A stretch of 64,000 nucleotides of DNA. Origin: Nakamurella endophytica (GTDB lineage: Bacteria; Actinomycetota; Actinomycetes; Mycobacteriales; Nakamurellaceae). The notes beneath the pieces were generated by a model, which was given only the letters and a program-made list of their open reading frames with translations, was not told where the DNA came from and did not search any database. This document shows positions 8,757 through 17,288 of this stretch, piece after piece. The stretch is taken from NCBI RefSeq assembly GCF_014646215.1, contig NZ_BMNA01000002.1, positions 490,874 to 554,873 of the forward strand. Direction: 5' to 3'. Position 1 is the stretch's first letter; each line of letters opens with the position of its first letter. Made by a program: the position numbers and the translations under genes.

Positions 8757-9745
8757 GACCCCGATCCTGCACCCGGGTCACCGCCCGCCCGCTGCCGGGC
8801 CGGAGCACCCGCGGGCTCACCTGCTGCGACGCCCGCACGCCCGGGCGCCGTACCCCCGGCAACTCCGGCAACCCCGGTTCCCCCGGCACCACCCGCGCGC
8901 TGGCGCGCCGCGGCGAGCGCGCGGTCCAGCGTCGGCACCGCCGCCAGCAGTCCCCGCGTGTACGCGTCCTGCGGGTGGCTCCAGACCTGTTCGGTCGGGC
9001 CGGCCTCCACCAGGTGGCCGGCGCGCAGCACCGCCACCCGGTCGCACACCCGGCGGATCACCGAGAGGTCGTGCGAGACGAAGATCAGGGTCAGCGACCG
9101 TTCCGCGGCGATGGTCTCCAGCAGCTCCAGGATGGTGGCCCGCACCGTGACGTCCAGCGCCGACACCGCCTCGTCCGCGATCAGGATCTCCGGGTCGGGC
9201 GCCACCGCCCGGGCGATCGAGATGCGCTGCCGCTGGCCGCCGGAGAACTGGTGCGGGTACCGGCCGGCGATCGCCGGGTCCAGCCCGACCTGCCGCAGCG
9301 CCCGGTCCACCGCCTCGCGAACCCCCGGCCGGCCCTGTGCCTGCAGCGGTTCCGCGACGATCTGGCCGATCCGCATGCGCGGGTCCAGCGAGCCCATCGG
9401 GTCCTGGAACACCACCTGCAGCCGGCGGCGCAGGTCGTCCAGCTGCCGGCCGCTGCGCCCGGTCACATCCGTCCCGGCGACGGTGACCCGGCCCGACGTC
9501 GGGGCGTCCAGTCCGGCGATGATCTTCATCAAGGTGGTCTTGCCGGAGCCGGACTCGCCGACGATGCCGAACCGGGCACCGCGCGGCACGGTCAGGCTCA
9601 CCCCGTCGAGGGCGTCCACCACGCGCGCCGGCCGGAACGGGCCGCGGCGCCGGACGAACCGGCGCGAGACCGACTCGACGACCACCGCCGGCTCCCCCGC
9701 GGCACGATCGGGCACCGGGTCGGGTCCCGCTGTCGTCACCGTCAC
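8753..9745 (-). CDS. ABC transporter ATP-binding protein (DppF/OppF type)
   Basis: One of two nucleotide-binding subunits of a peptide-type ABC importer, 330 residues. Walker A GESGSGKT is at about 63-70, followed by Q-loop FQDPMGSLDPRM, signature FSGGQRQRISIARA, Walker B ILIADEAVSALDV and H-loop FVSHD. The C-terminal SHPQDAYTRGLLAAVP is the hallmark of the oligopeptide/dipeptide subfamily. A Gly/Ala/Pro-rich tail of about 55 residues follows and looks disordered. The GTG at 9745 overlaps the stop of its partner ATPase as GTGA. A longer frame upstream exists but would run into the partner gene. Confidence 0.93.
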   Translation of the reverse strand: MTVTTAGPDPVPDRAAGEPAVVVESVSRRFVRRRGPFRPARVVDALDGVSLTVPRGARFGIVGESGSGKTTLMKIIAGLDAPTSGRVTVAGTDVTGRSGRQLDDLRRRLQVVFQDPMGSLDPRMRIGQIVAEPLQAQGRPGVREAVDRALRQVGLDPAIAGRYPHQFSGGQRQRISIARAVAPDPEILIADEAVSALDVTVRATILELLETIAAERSLTLIFVSHDLSVIRRVCDRVAVLRAGHLVEAGPTEQVWSHPQDAYTRGLLAAVPTLDRALAAARQRAGGAGGTGVAGVAGGTAPGRAGVAAGEPAGAPARQRAGGDPGAGSGS

Positions 9746-10584
9746 GATGCCTCCCCCGCCGGGACGGACAGGTCCGCGTCCGCCAGCAGCTGCCGGGTGT
9801 ACGGGTGCTCGGGGTGGGCGAGCACGTCCACCGTGGCGCCCTGCTCGACCACGTGCCCGTCCTGCATGACCAGGATGCGGTCGCACACCGTCGCCACCAC
9901 CGCCAGGTCGTGCGAGATGAACAGCACCGCGGCGTCGACCGCGGCGCTGCGCTCGAGGATGAGGTCCAGCACGGTGGCCTGGACGGTCACGTCGAGTGCG
10001 GTGGTGGGCTCGTCGCAGATCAACAGCTGCGGCTCGTTGGCGAGCGCGATCGCCAGCACCACCCGCTGGCGCTGGCCGCCGGAGAGCTGGTGCGGGTACG
10101 ACCGGGCGATCCGGTCCGGCTCGGGCAGCCCGGTCGAGGCGAGCAGGTCGAGCACCACCCGGCGGGCGGCGGACCGGGGCACCGTGCGGTGCCGCAGCAG
10201 GACCTCGGCGACCTGCCGCCGGATGGTCATCGTCGGGTTCAGCGCGGTCATCGGCTCCTGGAACACCATGCCGATCCGGCGCCCGCGGACACCCGTCATC
10301 AGCCGCTCGGGAGCCCCGACCAGGTCCCGGTCGACCCCGGCCAGCCGGACCGACCCGGTGACCACGAGTTCCGGCGGCAGCAACCCGGCGATCGCCATGC
10401 AGGTCAGGGTCTTGCCGGACCCGGAGGCGCCGATGATGCCGACCCGCTCGCGCCGGCCCATGCGCAGGTCCACGCCGTGCACCAGCTCGGTGCGGCGGGT
10501 GCCGATCCGCAGGCCGGACACCTGCAGCACCGGGCCGTCCGCCTCGGCGGCGCCGTTGCGCGCCGGCCCCACCGGGCGGCTCAC
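9742..10584 (-). CDS. ABC transporter ATP-binding protein (DppD/OppD type)
   Basis: Second nucleotide-binding subunit of the peptide-type importer, 280 residues. Walker A GASGSGKT is at about 52-59, with Q-loop FQEPMTALNPTMTI, signature LSGGQRQRVVLAIALA, Walker B LLICDEPTTALDV and H-loop FISHD, then LAHPEHPYTRQLL of the peptide subfamily. The GTG at 10584 overlaps the permease stop as GTGA, which fixes the start. Relative to many homologues the C-terminal extension is short, lacking the CxxR.PxC Fe-S-type tail found in some Opp/Dpp ATPases. It should pair with the adjacent DppF-like subunit on the inner face of the membrane. Confidence 0.93.
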   Translation of the reverse strand: MSRPVGPARNGAAEADGPVLQVSGLRIGTRRTELVHGVDLRMGRRERVGIIGASGSGKTLTCMAIAGLLPPELVVTGSVRLAGVDRDLVGAPERLMTGVRGRRIGMVFQEPMTALNPTMTIRRQVAEVLLRHRTVPRSAARRVVLDLLASTGLPEPDRIARSYPHQLSGGQRQRVVLAIALANEPQLLICDEPTTALDVTVQATVLDLILERSAAVDAAVLFISHDLAVVATVCDRILVMQDGHVVEQGATVDVLAHPEHPYTRQLLADADLSVPAGEAS

Positions 10585-11489
10585 CGGCCCACCAGCCGCG
10601 GGTCGAGACGGTCGCGCAACCCGTCGCCGAGCAGGTTGAACCCGAGCACCGCGAGCGCCACGGCCAGCCCCGGCCACAGCAGCACGACGGGATACCCGGC
10701 CTGCAGCAACGAGCTGTTCTCGAACAGCATCCGCCCCCAGGACGGCGTCGTCGGCCCGGCGCCCAGGCCCAGGTAGGACAGCGCGGCCTCGGCGAGAATG
10801 GCGATGGCGTACGCCACCGACACCTGCACGATCACCAGTCCCATGACGTTGGGCAGCACATGGCGCACGGCGATCGCCGGGCCGCGGCGGCCGGCCACCC
10901 GCGCAGCCTGGACGTAGTCCGAGGACATCACCACCACCGTCCCGGAGCGCACCACCCGGATGAACGACGGGATGGTGGCCACCCCGATGGCGATCATCGC
11001 GGAGGTCAGCGAGCTCTTCCAGATCGTCGCGAAGGTCAGCGCCAGCAGCAGCGCCGGGAAGGCCAGCCACAGGTCGGTGATCCGCAGGATGACCTCGGTC
11101 CACCGTCGGGACGTCATGCCGGCCAGGATGCCCAGCGGCGTGCCGACCACCGCGGCGATGCCCACCGCGAGCAGGCCGACGTACAGCGTCGTCTGCGCGC
11201 CCGCCATCAGCAGCGAGGCCACGTCCCGGCCGCGGATGTCGGTGCCCAGCAGGTGCCCGGCGGTGCCCGGGCCGGCGTGCCAGTGCAGCACGTCGGTGTA
11301 GATGGTCGACCAGGGCGTCCAGAAGAAGGACACCACCGCCACCACCACCACCAGCGCGACGATCGTGCCGCCCGTCACGAGCAGTGCGCCGGGGCGGCGC
11401 CGCTCGGCCGCGGGCAGCGGCGCGACGGCGGCCTGGGCGGGCTCGGGCGACACCGCCGGCCCGGTGGCCGTGGACACGGGTTCAGCCAT
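10581..11489 (-). CDS. ABC transporter permease (DppC/OppC type)
   Basis: Integral membrane permease subunit of 302 residues with a 30-residue polar N-terminus, a first membrane span at about 35-55 and five further spans. HLLGTDIRGRDVASLLMAGAQTTLYVG is the typical DppC block. The EAA loop reads DYVQAARVAGRRGPAIAVRHVLPN and should contact the ATPase. The C-terminal LSYLGLGAGPTTPSWGRML and GDGLRDRLDPRL motifs are diagnostic for DppC rather than DppB. The start overlaps the upstream permease by eight bases. Substrate is probably a peptide or related amide; nickel is less likely given the neighbouring hydrolases. Confidence 0.93.
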   Translation of the reverse strand: MAEPVSTATGPAVSPEPAQAAVAPLPAAERRRPGALLVTGGTIVALVVVVAVVSFFWTPWSTIYTDVLHWHAGPGTAGHLLGTDIRGRDVASLLMAGAQTTLYVGLLAVGIAAVVGTPLGILAGMTSRRWTEVILRITDLWLAFPALLLALTFATIWKSSLTSAMIAIGVATIPSFIRVVRSGTVVVMSSDYVQAARVAGRRGPAIAVRHVLPNVMGLVIVQVSVAYAIAILAEAALSYLGLGAGPTTPSWGRMLFENSSLLQAGYPVVLLWPGLAVALAVLGFNLLGDGLRDRLDPRLVGR

Positions 11490-12423
11490 GGCGCAACCTC
11501 GGGTCGACGAGCGTGTAGAGGACGTCCACCACGAACGACACGGCCAGCGCGATCGCCACCAGGGTGATCACGATCGCCTGGACGGTGAGCAGGTCCTGGT
11601 TGCCGACCGAGTCGACCAGCCACTGCCCGATGCCGGGGATGACGAAGACCTGCTCGACGACCACGGCGCCGACCAGGATCGTCACCAGCTGGACGCCGAG
11701 CACGGTGAGCACGGGGATCGCCGCGTTGCGCAGGCCGTGCCGGAGCAGCGCCTGCCACGGGGTGAGCCCCTTGGCCCTGGCGGTGCGCAGGTAGTCCTGC
11801 CCCATCTGGTCCAGCACGGCGGTCCGCACGTACCGGGTGAGCACCGCCGCCTGCACCAGCCCGAGCGAGAGCCACGGCAGGATCATGTGTTCCAGGAATC
11901 CGCCCGGGTCCTGCGCCGGCACGACGTAGCTCCCCGACGGCAGCCAGCCCAGCCGGACGGCGAACAGCGCGATCAGCAGGATGCCGACCAGAAAGGCCGG
12001 CACCGCGACACCGAGCTGGGTGATCCCGGAGATCAACGTCCCGGCCCACCGCCGGTGCCACAGCGCGGCGAGCATGCCCAGCGGGAGCGCGACGACGACG
12101 GACAGCACCATGGCGCCCAGCACCAGCCACAGGGTGACGGACAGCCGGTCGGCCAGCTGCGGCCCGATCGCCGCGTGCGAGATGTACGACGAGCCGAAGT
12201 CGCCGTGCAGCGTGCCGCCCAGCCACTCGAGGTACCGCGTGAAGAAGGGCCGGTTCAGGCCCATCTGCTCGCGTAGCTGCCGCACGCCCTCCTCGGTGGC
12301 GCCGGTGCCCAGCTGCACCCTGGCCGGGTCACCGATGCCGGAGAGCAGCCAGAACACCGCCAGCGAGGCCACCAGCACGCTGCCGACGAAGATCAGCAGC
12401 CGCCGGACGATCTGCCAGGCCAT
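11482..12423 (-). CDS. ABC transporter permease (DppB/OppB type)
   Basis: Integral membrane permease subunit of 313 residues and partner of the DppC-like protein. The first membrane span begins at residue 5, as expected for DppB, and GTGATEEGVRQLREQMGLNRPFFTRYLEWL forms the usual external segment. The ATPase-contacting loop is QDYLRTARAKGLTPWQALLRHGLRNA. It ends in FVVDVLYTLVDPRLRHG, the canonical DppB terminus. It lies 52 bp downstream of the binding-protein gene, so the import genes run in the order binding protein, DppB, DppC, DppD, DppF. Confidence in family is high; substrate is not resolved. Confidence 0.94.
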   Translation of the reverse strand: MAWQIVRRLLIFVGSVLVASLAVFWLLSGIGDPARVQLGTGATEEGVRQLREQMGLNRPFFTRYLEWLGGTLHGDFGSSYISHAAIGPQLADRLSVTLWLVLGAMVLSVVVALPLGMLAALWHRRWAGTLISGITQLGVAVPAFLVGILLIALFAVRLGWLPSGSYVVPAQDPGGFLEHMILPWLSLGLVQAAVLTRYVRTAVLDQMGQDYLRTARAKGLTPWQALLRHGLRNAAIPVLTVLGVQLVTILVGAVVVEQVFVIPGIGQWLVDSVGNQDLLTVQAIVITLVAIALAVSFVVDVLYTLVDPRLRHG

Positions 12424-12475
12424 GCCGGTCAGCCCGCCGTTGTCGCCGGCCGCACCGGCCCGGGAACCGGGCCGG

Positions 12476-14110
12476 TCACGCCACCGACAGGTCGGACAGC
12501 ACGAACGCCTCGCCCACCAGGTTCTTCGGCAGGCCCTTCACGTTCGCGTCGGCCACCATCAGGTTCGGGAACGACCACAGCCACGCCGCCGCGGCGTCGT
12601 CGGCGAGGATGCCCACGGCCTTCTTGTAGTCGGCGACGTACTGCTCCTGCGTCCCGGCGTCCCCGGCGGCCAGCAGCTGCTGCACCTCTTTGTTGTCGTA
12701 CCGCGTGTAGTACTGGGGGTTGGCCCACAGCGTCGCGATGTCCCGCGGCTCGACGTGGTTGATGATCGTCAGGTCGTAGTCGGCCTTGCCGAACACCTGG
12801 TCCAGCCACACCGGGAAGGTGACGTCGCTGGCCTTGACCGTGATGCCGGCCTCCTGCAGCTGCGACACGATGATCGGCGCGGCGGCGGTCGCGTACGGCA
12901 CCGGCGGCAGCGTCAGGTTCAGCGTCAGGTTGCTCTGGCCGGCGGCGGCGAGCAGTTCCTTGGCCTTGGCGACGTCGTGCGGGTACTTGTTCGCCAGGTC
13001 GACGAACCACGGGTCGTTGGGCGACTCGTGCGAGCCGATGACCGTGCCGTAGCCGGACCACGCGCCCTGCAGGATGGCCTGCTTGTCGAGTGCGTAGTTG
13101 ATCGCCTGGCGGACCCGGACGTCCGAGAGCGGGGCCTTGCCGTCGTTCATGGTCATCATGACCTCGCCGTCGGTGGCGCCCTGGACGATCTGGTACTTGC
13201 TGGTGTCCTTGAACTGGCCCAGCGTCTCCGGGGTCTGCTCGGTGGAGACGACCTGGATCCCGCCGGTGAGCAGCGCGCTGTTCATCGCCGACGGGTCCTT
13301 GAAGTACTTGAAGGTCACCGTCTTGACGTCCGGCTTCTGGCCCCAGTAGGCGTCGTTGCGCTGCAGGACGATCGAGTCGCCGCGGTTCCACGTCTGGAAC
13401 ACGTACGGGCCGGTCCCGATCGGCTTGGTGGCCAGGTCCGCCACGCCCGTCTTGGAGAACACCGCACCCACCCGGCCGGTGATGTCGAACAGCCAGCTGT
13501 TGCTCGGCTGCTTCAGCGTCACCTCCACCACGGTCGGCGAGACCACGGTGGTGGAGGCCACCACGCCCATCTCCGCCTTGATGGCCGGCTTCCACGCGGT
13601 GGTCACCCGGTCGAAGGAGAACTTGACGTCGTCGGCGGTCATCGGGGTGCCGTTGGAGAACTTCACGCCGGACCGCAGGGTGAAGGTGTAGGTCTTGCGG
13701 TCCGCCGACACGTCGTACTTCTCGGCCAGCGACGGGACGATGTCGCCCTTCTGGTCCAGCTTGACCAGGGTCTCGTAGACGTTGGTCAGCATGACCTGCG
13801 GGATCGCGGCACCGTCGGCCTGGGTGAAGTCCAGGCTGGTCGGCTCCAGGATGAAACCGATCGACAGCGAGGCGTCGGAGACGGGCGCTGCCGAGGACGT
13901 CCCGGACGAGCCGGAGCCTCCGGACGACCCGGACGTCGCGCCGCCGGCGCTCGACCCGCCGGCGCCGGCCGAGCTGCTGGACGCGCTCGAGCTGCTCGAG
14001 CTGCTGCTGGACGACGTGCCCGCGACGGACGAGCCGGCGCTGCACGCGGACACCGCGACCGCCGCTCCCACGAGCAGGGCCAGCAGGGCACGGGGCCGGC
14101 GCAAGGTCAT
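12476..14110 (-). CDS. Peptide-type ABC transporter substrate-binding lipoprotein
   Basis: Extracellular solute-binding protein family 5 (OppA/DppA), 544 residues and first gene of the operon. A short positive N-terminus and hydrophobic core end in VAVSAC, with Cys23 the likely lipidation site. A Ser/Gly/Ala linker of about 60 residues, including a nine-serine run, tethers the fold. SBP_bac_5 landmarks are the LVKLDQKGDIVPSLAEKYDV start, DRKTYTFTLRSGVKFSNGTPMTADDV and VRQAINYALDKQAIL. The ATG at 14110 follows GAGGAG, so translation starts there rather than at upstream in-frame codons. A 14-bp tandem repeat sits 34 bp upstream of the start codon in the presumed promoter or leader. Confidence 0.93.
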   Translation of the reverse strand: MTLRRPRALLALLVGAAVAVSACSAGSSVAGTSSSSSSSSSSASSSSAGAGGSSAGGATSGSSGGSGSSGTSSAAPVSDASLSIGFILEPTSLDFTQADGAAIPQVMLTNVYETLVKLDQKGDIVPSLAEKYDVSADRKTYTFTLRSGVKFSNGTPMTADDVKFSFDRVTTAWKPAIKAEMGVVASTTVVSPTVVEVTLKQPSNSWLFDITGRVGAVFSKTGVADLATKPIGTGPYVFQTWNRGDSIVLQRNDAYWGQKPDVKTVTFKYFKDPSAMNSALLTGGIQVVSTEQTPETLGQFKDTSKYQIVQGATDGEVMMTMNDGKAPLSDVRVRQAINYALDKQAILQGAWSGYGTVIGSHESPNDPWFVDLANKYPHDVAKAKELLAAAGQSNLTLNLTLPPVPYATAAAPIIVSQLQEAGITVKASDVTFPVWLDQVFGKADYDLTIINHVEPRDIATLWANPQYYTRYDNKEVQQLLAAGDAGTQEQYVADYKKAVGILADDAAAAWLWSFPNLMVADANVKGLPKNLVGEAFVLSDLSVA

Positions 14111-14143
14111 CGGGTCTCTCCTCGGTGGTCGCACTGGCTGGAA

Positions 14144-14198
14144 CGCACTACACGGATCGCACTACACGGATCGCACTACACGGATCGCACTACCTCGG
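14144..14198. repeat. 14-bp tandem repeat upstream of the peptide-transport operon
   Basis: Three perfect copies of CGCACTACACGGAT (14144-14157, 14158-14171, 14172-14185) are followed by a degenerate partial copy ending near 14198. The array lies 34 bp upstream of the binding-protein ATG, in the 239-bp gap between this operon and the SPFH gene. Non-multiple-of-three units and position suggest a regulatory or replication-slippage element rather than coding sequence. A regulator binding once per turn and a third is possible but unproven. Confidence 0.9.
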
Positions 14199-14349
14199 CC
14201 GCACCGCCGGCACGGGCCGACGGCACCGCCCGGCGAGCAGCCAGGGACGCATCATCGCACCGGTCGGACGGGTGACCGGAAGCACCCATCGGTGTGCCGG
14301 CCGACACACCGCGCCAGCACCGGCCCGTGAGGGAGGGGCCGGACGGTCC

Positions 14350-15681
14350 TCACCGCTCCCCGTCGGCCGCCGCGGTCCCGGTCGCCGGTGCCGCCGGCGA
14401 CGACGTCGGGCCGGTCACCGGCACGCCCGCCGCGCCGGTCGCCGGGGCCGCACCGGGCGGCAGGGACGGCTGTTCCGGTCGTCCGAGCTGCGGCGCACCG
14501 CCCGCGACCACCGCCGGGTCCGACCCCTGGAGGACACCGCGGTGCAGCGCGGCCCGGGCCTCGTCGTCGTCGACCGACAGCGCGGCCTCACGCTCGGCCC
14601 GGCGCACCGCGGCGGCCACCTCGTCCGGCGACGTGCCGCCGAACCAGTCCTTGACGTCGTCGTCCATGTCGCCGGGCCGGCTCGCGGCGTGGCCGTCGGT
14701 GTCGTCGTCCTTGGCCGGCTCGTACCGGAACACGCCGTCGTCGCCCTTGGTCCCGAGCATCCGCGCGAAGCCCTCGAGCGACTTGTTGAAGTCGGACGGG
14801 ATGACCCAGACCTTGTTGGCGTCGCCCTGCGCCATCTGCGGCAGGGTCTGCAGGTACTGGTAGGCCAGCAGCTCGGGGGTCGGCTTGCCGGCCTTCACCG
14901 CGCCGAACACCTTCTCGATCGCCTTCGCCTGCCCCTGGGCCTGCAGGTACCGGGCGGCCCGCTCGCCCTGGGCGCGCAGGATGCGCGACTGCCGCTCGCC
15001 TTCGGCGGCCAGGATGGCTGCCTGCTTGGCGCCCTCGGCGGACAGCACCGCGGCCTGCTTCTGGCCCTCGGCCGTCTTGATCGAGGACTCCCGCTGGCCC
15101 TCGGCGTTGAGGATCATGGCGCGCTTGTCGCGGTCCGCGCGCATCTGCTTCTCCATCGCCTCCTGGATGGAGGGCGGCGGGTCGATCGACTTGAGCTCGA
15201 CCCGCGCGACGCGGATGCCCCACTTGCCGGTGGCCTCGTCGAGCACCCCACGCAACTGCCCGTTGATGGCGTCACGGCTGGTCAGGGTCTGCTCGAGGGT
15301 CATCCCGCCGACCACGTTCCGCAGCGTGGTGGTGGTCAGCTGCTCGACGCCGACGATGTAGTTGGCGATCTCGTACACCGCAGCGCGCGGGTCGGTGACC
15401 TGGAAGTAGACGACCGTGTCGATGGAGACCGTCAGGTTGTCCTCGGTGATCACCGGCTGCGGCGGGAAGGACACCACCTGCTCCCGCAGGTCGATGCGGG
15501 CGCGGATGCGGTCCAGGAACGGCACCAGCCAGACCAGGCCGGCGGCGCTGGTCTTGTGGAAGCGACCGAGGCGTTCGATGACGGCCGCCTGCGCCTGCGG
15601 GATCACCTTGACCGATCGCAGGATCATGATCACCACCAGCACGGCGACGACGATCGCGACGATCAGAGCCGGTTCCACCAC
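14350..15681 (-). CDS. SPFH/stomatin-like (band 7) membrane protein
   Basis: Membrane scaffold protein of the stomatin/HflK superfamily, 443 residues. One N-terminal membrane span (about 5-22) is followed by the SPFH domain (about 25-200, with AVIERLGRFHKTSAAGLVWLVPFLDRI and TLRNVVGGMTLEQTLTSRDAINGQLR). A repetitive coiled coil (about 205-270) comes next, carrying AEGxxQ-type repeats. The last 130 residues are low-complexity and acidic, then Pro/Ala-rich, longer than typical stomatins. The GTG at 15681 is used; a second GTG follows immediately. It is downstream of nfeD in the common NfeD-stomatin pair. It matches Rv1488 of M. tuberculosis by family and position. Its role in membrane microdomains is inferred from the family. 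Confidence 0.92.
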   Translation of the reverse strand: MVEPALIVAIVVAVLVVIMILRSVKVIPQAQAAVIERLGRFHKTSAAGLVWLVPFLDRIRARIDLREQVVSFPPQPVITEDNLTVSIDTVVYFQVTDPRAAVYEIANYIVGVEQLTTTTLRNVVGGMTLEQTLTSRDAINGQLRGVLDEATGKWGIRVARVELKSIDPPPSIQEAMEKQMRADRDKRAMILNAEGQRESSIKTAEGQKQAAVLSAEGAKQAAILAAEGERQSRILRAQGERAARYLQAQGQAKAIEKVFGAVKAGKPTPELLAYQYLQTLPQMAQGDANKVWVIPSDFNKSLEGFARMLGTKGDDGVFRYEPAKDDDTDGHAASRPGDMDDDVKDWFGGTSPDEVAAAVRRAEREAALSVDDDEARAALHRGVLQGSDPAVVAGGAPQLGRPEQPSLPPGAAPATGAAGVPVTGPTSSPAAPATGTAAADGER

Positions 15682-15772
15682 TGCACCCCCGTTGCCTGGC
15701 CGGACTGCCGCACCGGGCGGAGTGCCCGGGACGTGGTCGGGGACGCCGCCCGGGCCGGAGAGCTCCGGCCCG

Positions 15773-16210
15773 TCATGGTCCCCAGATGACGACCGCGGTG
15801 GCGCCGCGCACGTCGACGACGGTCACCGGGGTGCCCGGCGGCAGCGGCCGGTGTCCCTCGACGCCCTGCGCCGACCAGACCTCGCCGCCGATCTTCACCT
15901 GCCCCCGGTCCGCGTCCACGGTGGACACGACGGTGGCCTTGGAGCCGATCACCGCGTCGATCCCGGTGCGGATGGCGGCGGTGCCGCGGAAGTGGCGCAG
16001 CAGCGCCGGCCGGGCGCCGACGACCAGGGCCGCCGACACCAGCGCGAAAATCAGCAACTGCAACCACAACCAGGGCACGAACACGGCGGCACCGGCGGTC
16101 ACCAGCGCTCCGCCACCGAGCATGAGCAGCACGAACTCGCCGCCCAGCACCTCGGCGATGGACAGCAGGACCGCCCCGCTGAACCACACCCATGGATCCA
16201 TCCAGACCAT
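15773..16210 (-). CDS. NfeD-like membrane protein
   Basis: A 145-residue short NfeD protein without the protease domain of long forms. Two or three membrane spans (about 8-30, 32-45 and 48-66) precede a C-terminal OB-fold NfeDC domain (about 80-143) with IGSKATVVSTVDADRGQVKIGGEVWSA. These proteins partner with the stomatin encoded next to them, here 91 bp downstream, probably in one transcript. The ATG at 16210 is adopted; an ATG at residue 4 is equally possible. It corresponds by position and family to Rv1487. Membrane quality control or raft assembly is the inferred function. Confidence 0.92.
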   Translation of the reverse strand: MVWMDPWVWFSGAVLLSIAEVLGGEFVLLMLGGGALVTAGAAVFVPWLWLQLLIFALVSAALVVGARPALLRHFRGTAAIRTGIDAVIGSKATVVSTVDADRGQVKIGGEVWSAQGVEGHRPLPPGTPVTVVDVRGATAVVIWGP

Positions 16211-16373
16211 CCTGCCACGGGCCGGTGGACGGTTGCCGGGCGCGAACGGTCCCGCCGGGCACTTGCCGCAAGATCGTGATGAAGGCGTGACAGGCCGGGG
16301 CGGAACCGGTCCCCGGACCCCTCCGGCGGCCCTGCGGAGACCGGACGGTGATCATGCGGTGATCACGCGGCGG

Positions 16374-17204
16374 TCACCCGGTGACGAAGTCGATCAAGGT
16401 CTCCATGGCGGTCACCAGCGGCGTGGCCAGGTCGCGGTAGTCGCGGACGGCCCCGTTGACCCGGCCCCACATGGTGCGGGTGTCCGGCATGCCGAGGGCC
16501 GCGCAGACACCGGTCTTCCAGTCGGTGCCCCTGGGCACGTCGGGCCACGCCCGGATGCCGACGGCCGCCGGGGTGACGGCCTGCCAGACGTCGACGAACG
16601 GGTGCCCGGCGACCAGCAGGTGCTCGCCGCCGAAGCGCGCGGTGACGGCGTCGGCGATCCGGGTCTCCTTGGATCCCGGCACGAGGTGGTCGGCCAGCAC
16701 GCCGAGCCGCCGGCCGGGTCCGGGAGCGAACCCGGCGACCGCGGCGGCGAGGTTGTCCAGGCCGTCGATCGGCTCGACGACGATGCCCTCGACCCGCAGG
16801 TCGTGGCCCCACACCCGCTCCACCAGGGCGGCGTCGTGGACGCCCTCGACCCAGACGCGTGCCGCCCTGGCGGTGCGCGCGCGCAGCCCGGCGACATGCC
16901 GCGACCCCGAGGCCGACCGGCGGACGGCGGGAGCCGCGGGGGCCGGCCGCACCAGCGTCACCGGCTCGCCGTCGAGCAGGAACCGCGCCGGCTCGAGCGG
17001 GAAGACCCGGCGCCGGCCGGCCCGGTCCTCCAGGGTGACCGCGCTGGACGTGCACACCACCACCAGCCCGCAGAAGCCGGTGGCCGCGTCCTCGACCACG
17101 ACATCGCCGGTGGCGGGCACCTCCGGCACGGTGCGGCGCCGGCGCGGCGCCGCCAGCACGTCGCGGCCGTACGGATCGGGCAGGGACCGGGAGGGTGGTG
17201 GCAC
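16374..17204 (-). CDS. DUF3097 family protein
   Basis: A conserved actinobacterial protein of unknown function, 276 residues with no membrane segment. Family landmarks are DPYGRDVLA near the N-terminus, RVFPLEPARFLLDGEPVTLV, VWVEGVHDAALVERVWGHDLRVEG and LGVLADHLVPGSKETRI. The last two resemble the acidic metal-binding core of Toprim-like domains (WVEGxxDAxLV, VLxDH), suggesting nucleic-acid chemistry. That is inference. The GTG at 17204 is preceded by TACGGT eight bases upstream, implying a nearly leaderless transcript. Longer frames upstream only read through tandem repeats and are rejected. The gene is divergent from the Rv1486c-like gene across the repeat array. Confidence 0.85.
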   Translation of the reverse strand: MPPPSRSLPDPYGRDVLAAPRRRRTVPEVPATGDVVVEDAATGFCGLVVVCTSSAVTLEDRAGRRRVFPLEPARFLLDGEPVTLVRPAPAAPAVRRSASGSRHVAGLRARTARAARVWVEGVHDAALVERVWGHDLRVEGIVVEPIDGLDNLAAAVAGFAPGPGRRLGVLADHLVPGSKETRIADAVTARFGGEHLLVAGHPFVDVWQAVTPAAVGIRAWPDVPRGTDWKTGVCAALGMPDTRTMWGRVNGAVRDYRDLATPLVTAMETLIDFVTG

Positions 17205-17212
17205 GGCCGCCG

Positions 17213-17218
17213 ACCGTA
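17213..17218 (-). promoter_or_regulatory. -10 box TACGGT for the DUF3097 gene
   Basis: On the minus strand TACGGT stands eight bases before the GTG start, so transcription should begin at or within two bases of the start codon. No -35 box is recognised. Confidence 0.4.
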
Positions 17219-17288
17219 GCCGGGCCGGTGGCCGGAGCCCGGCCGACACCCCGGAGGTCGCGGCGCGCCCGTCCCCGCGGTGCGCGGG

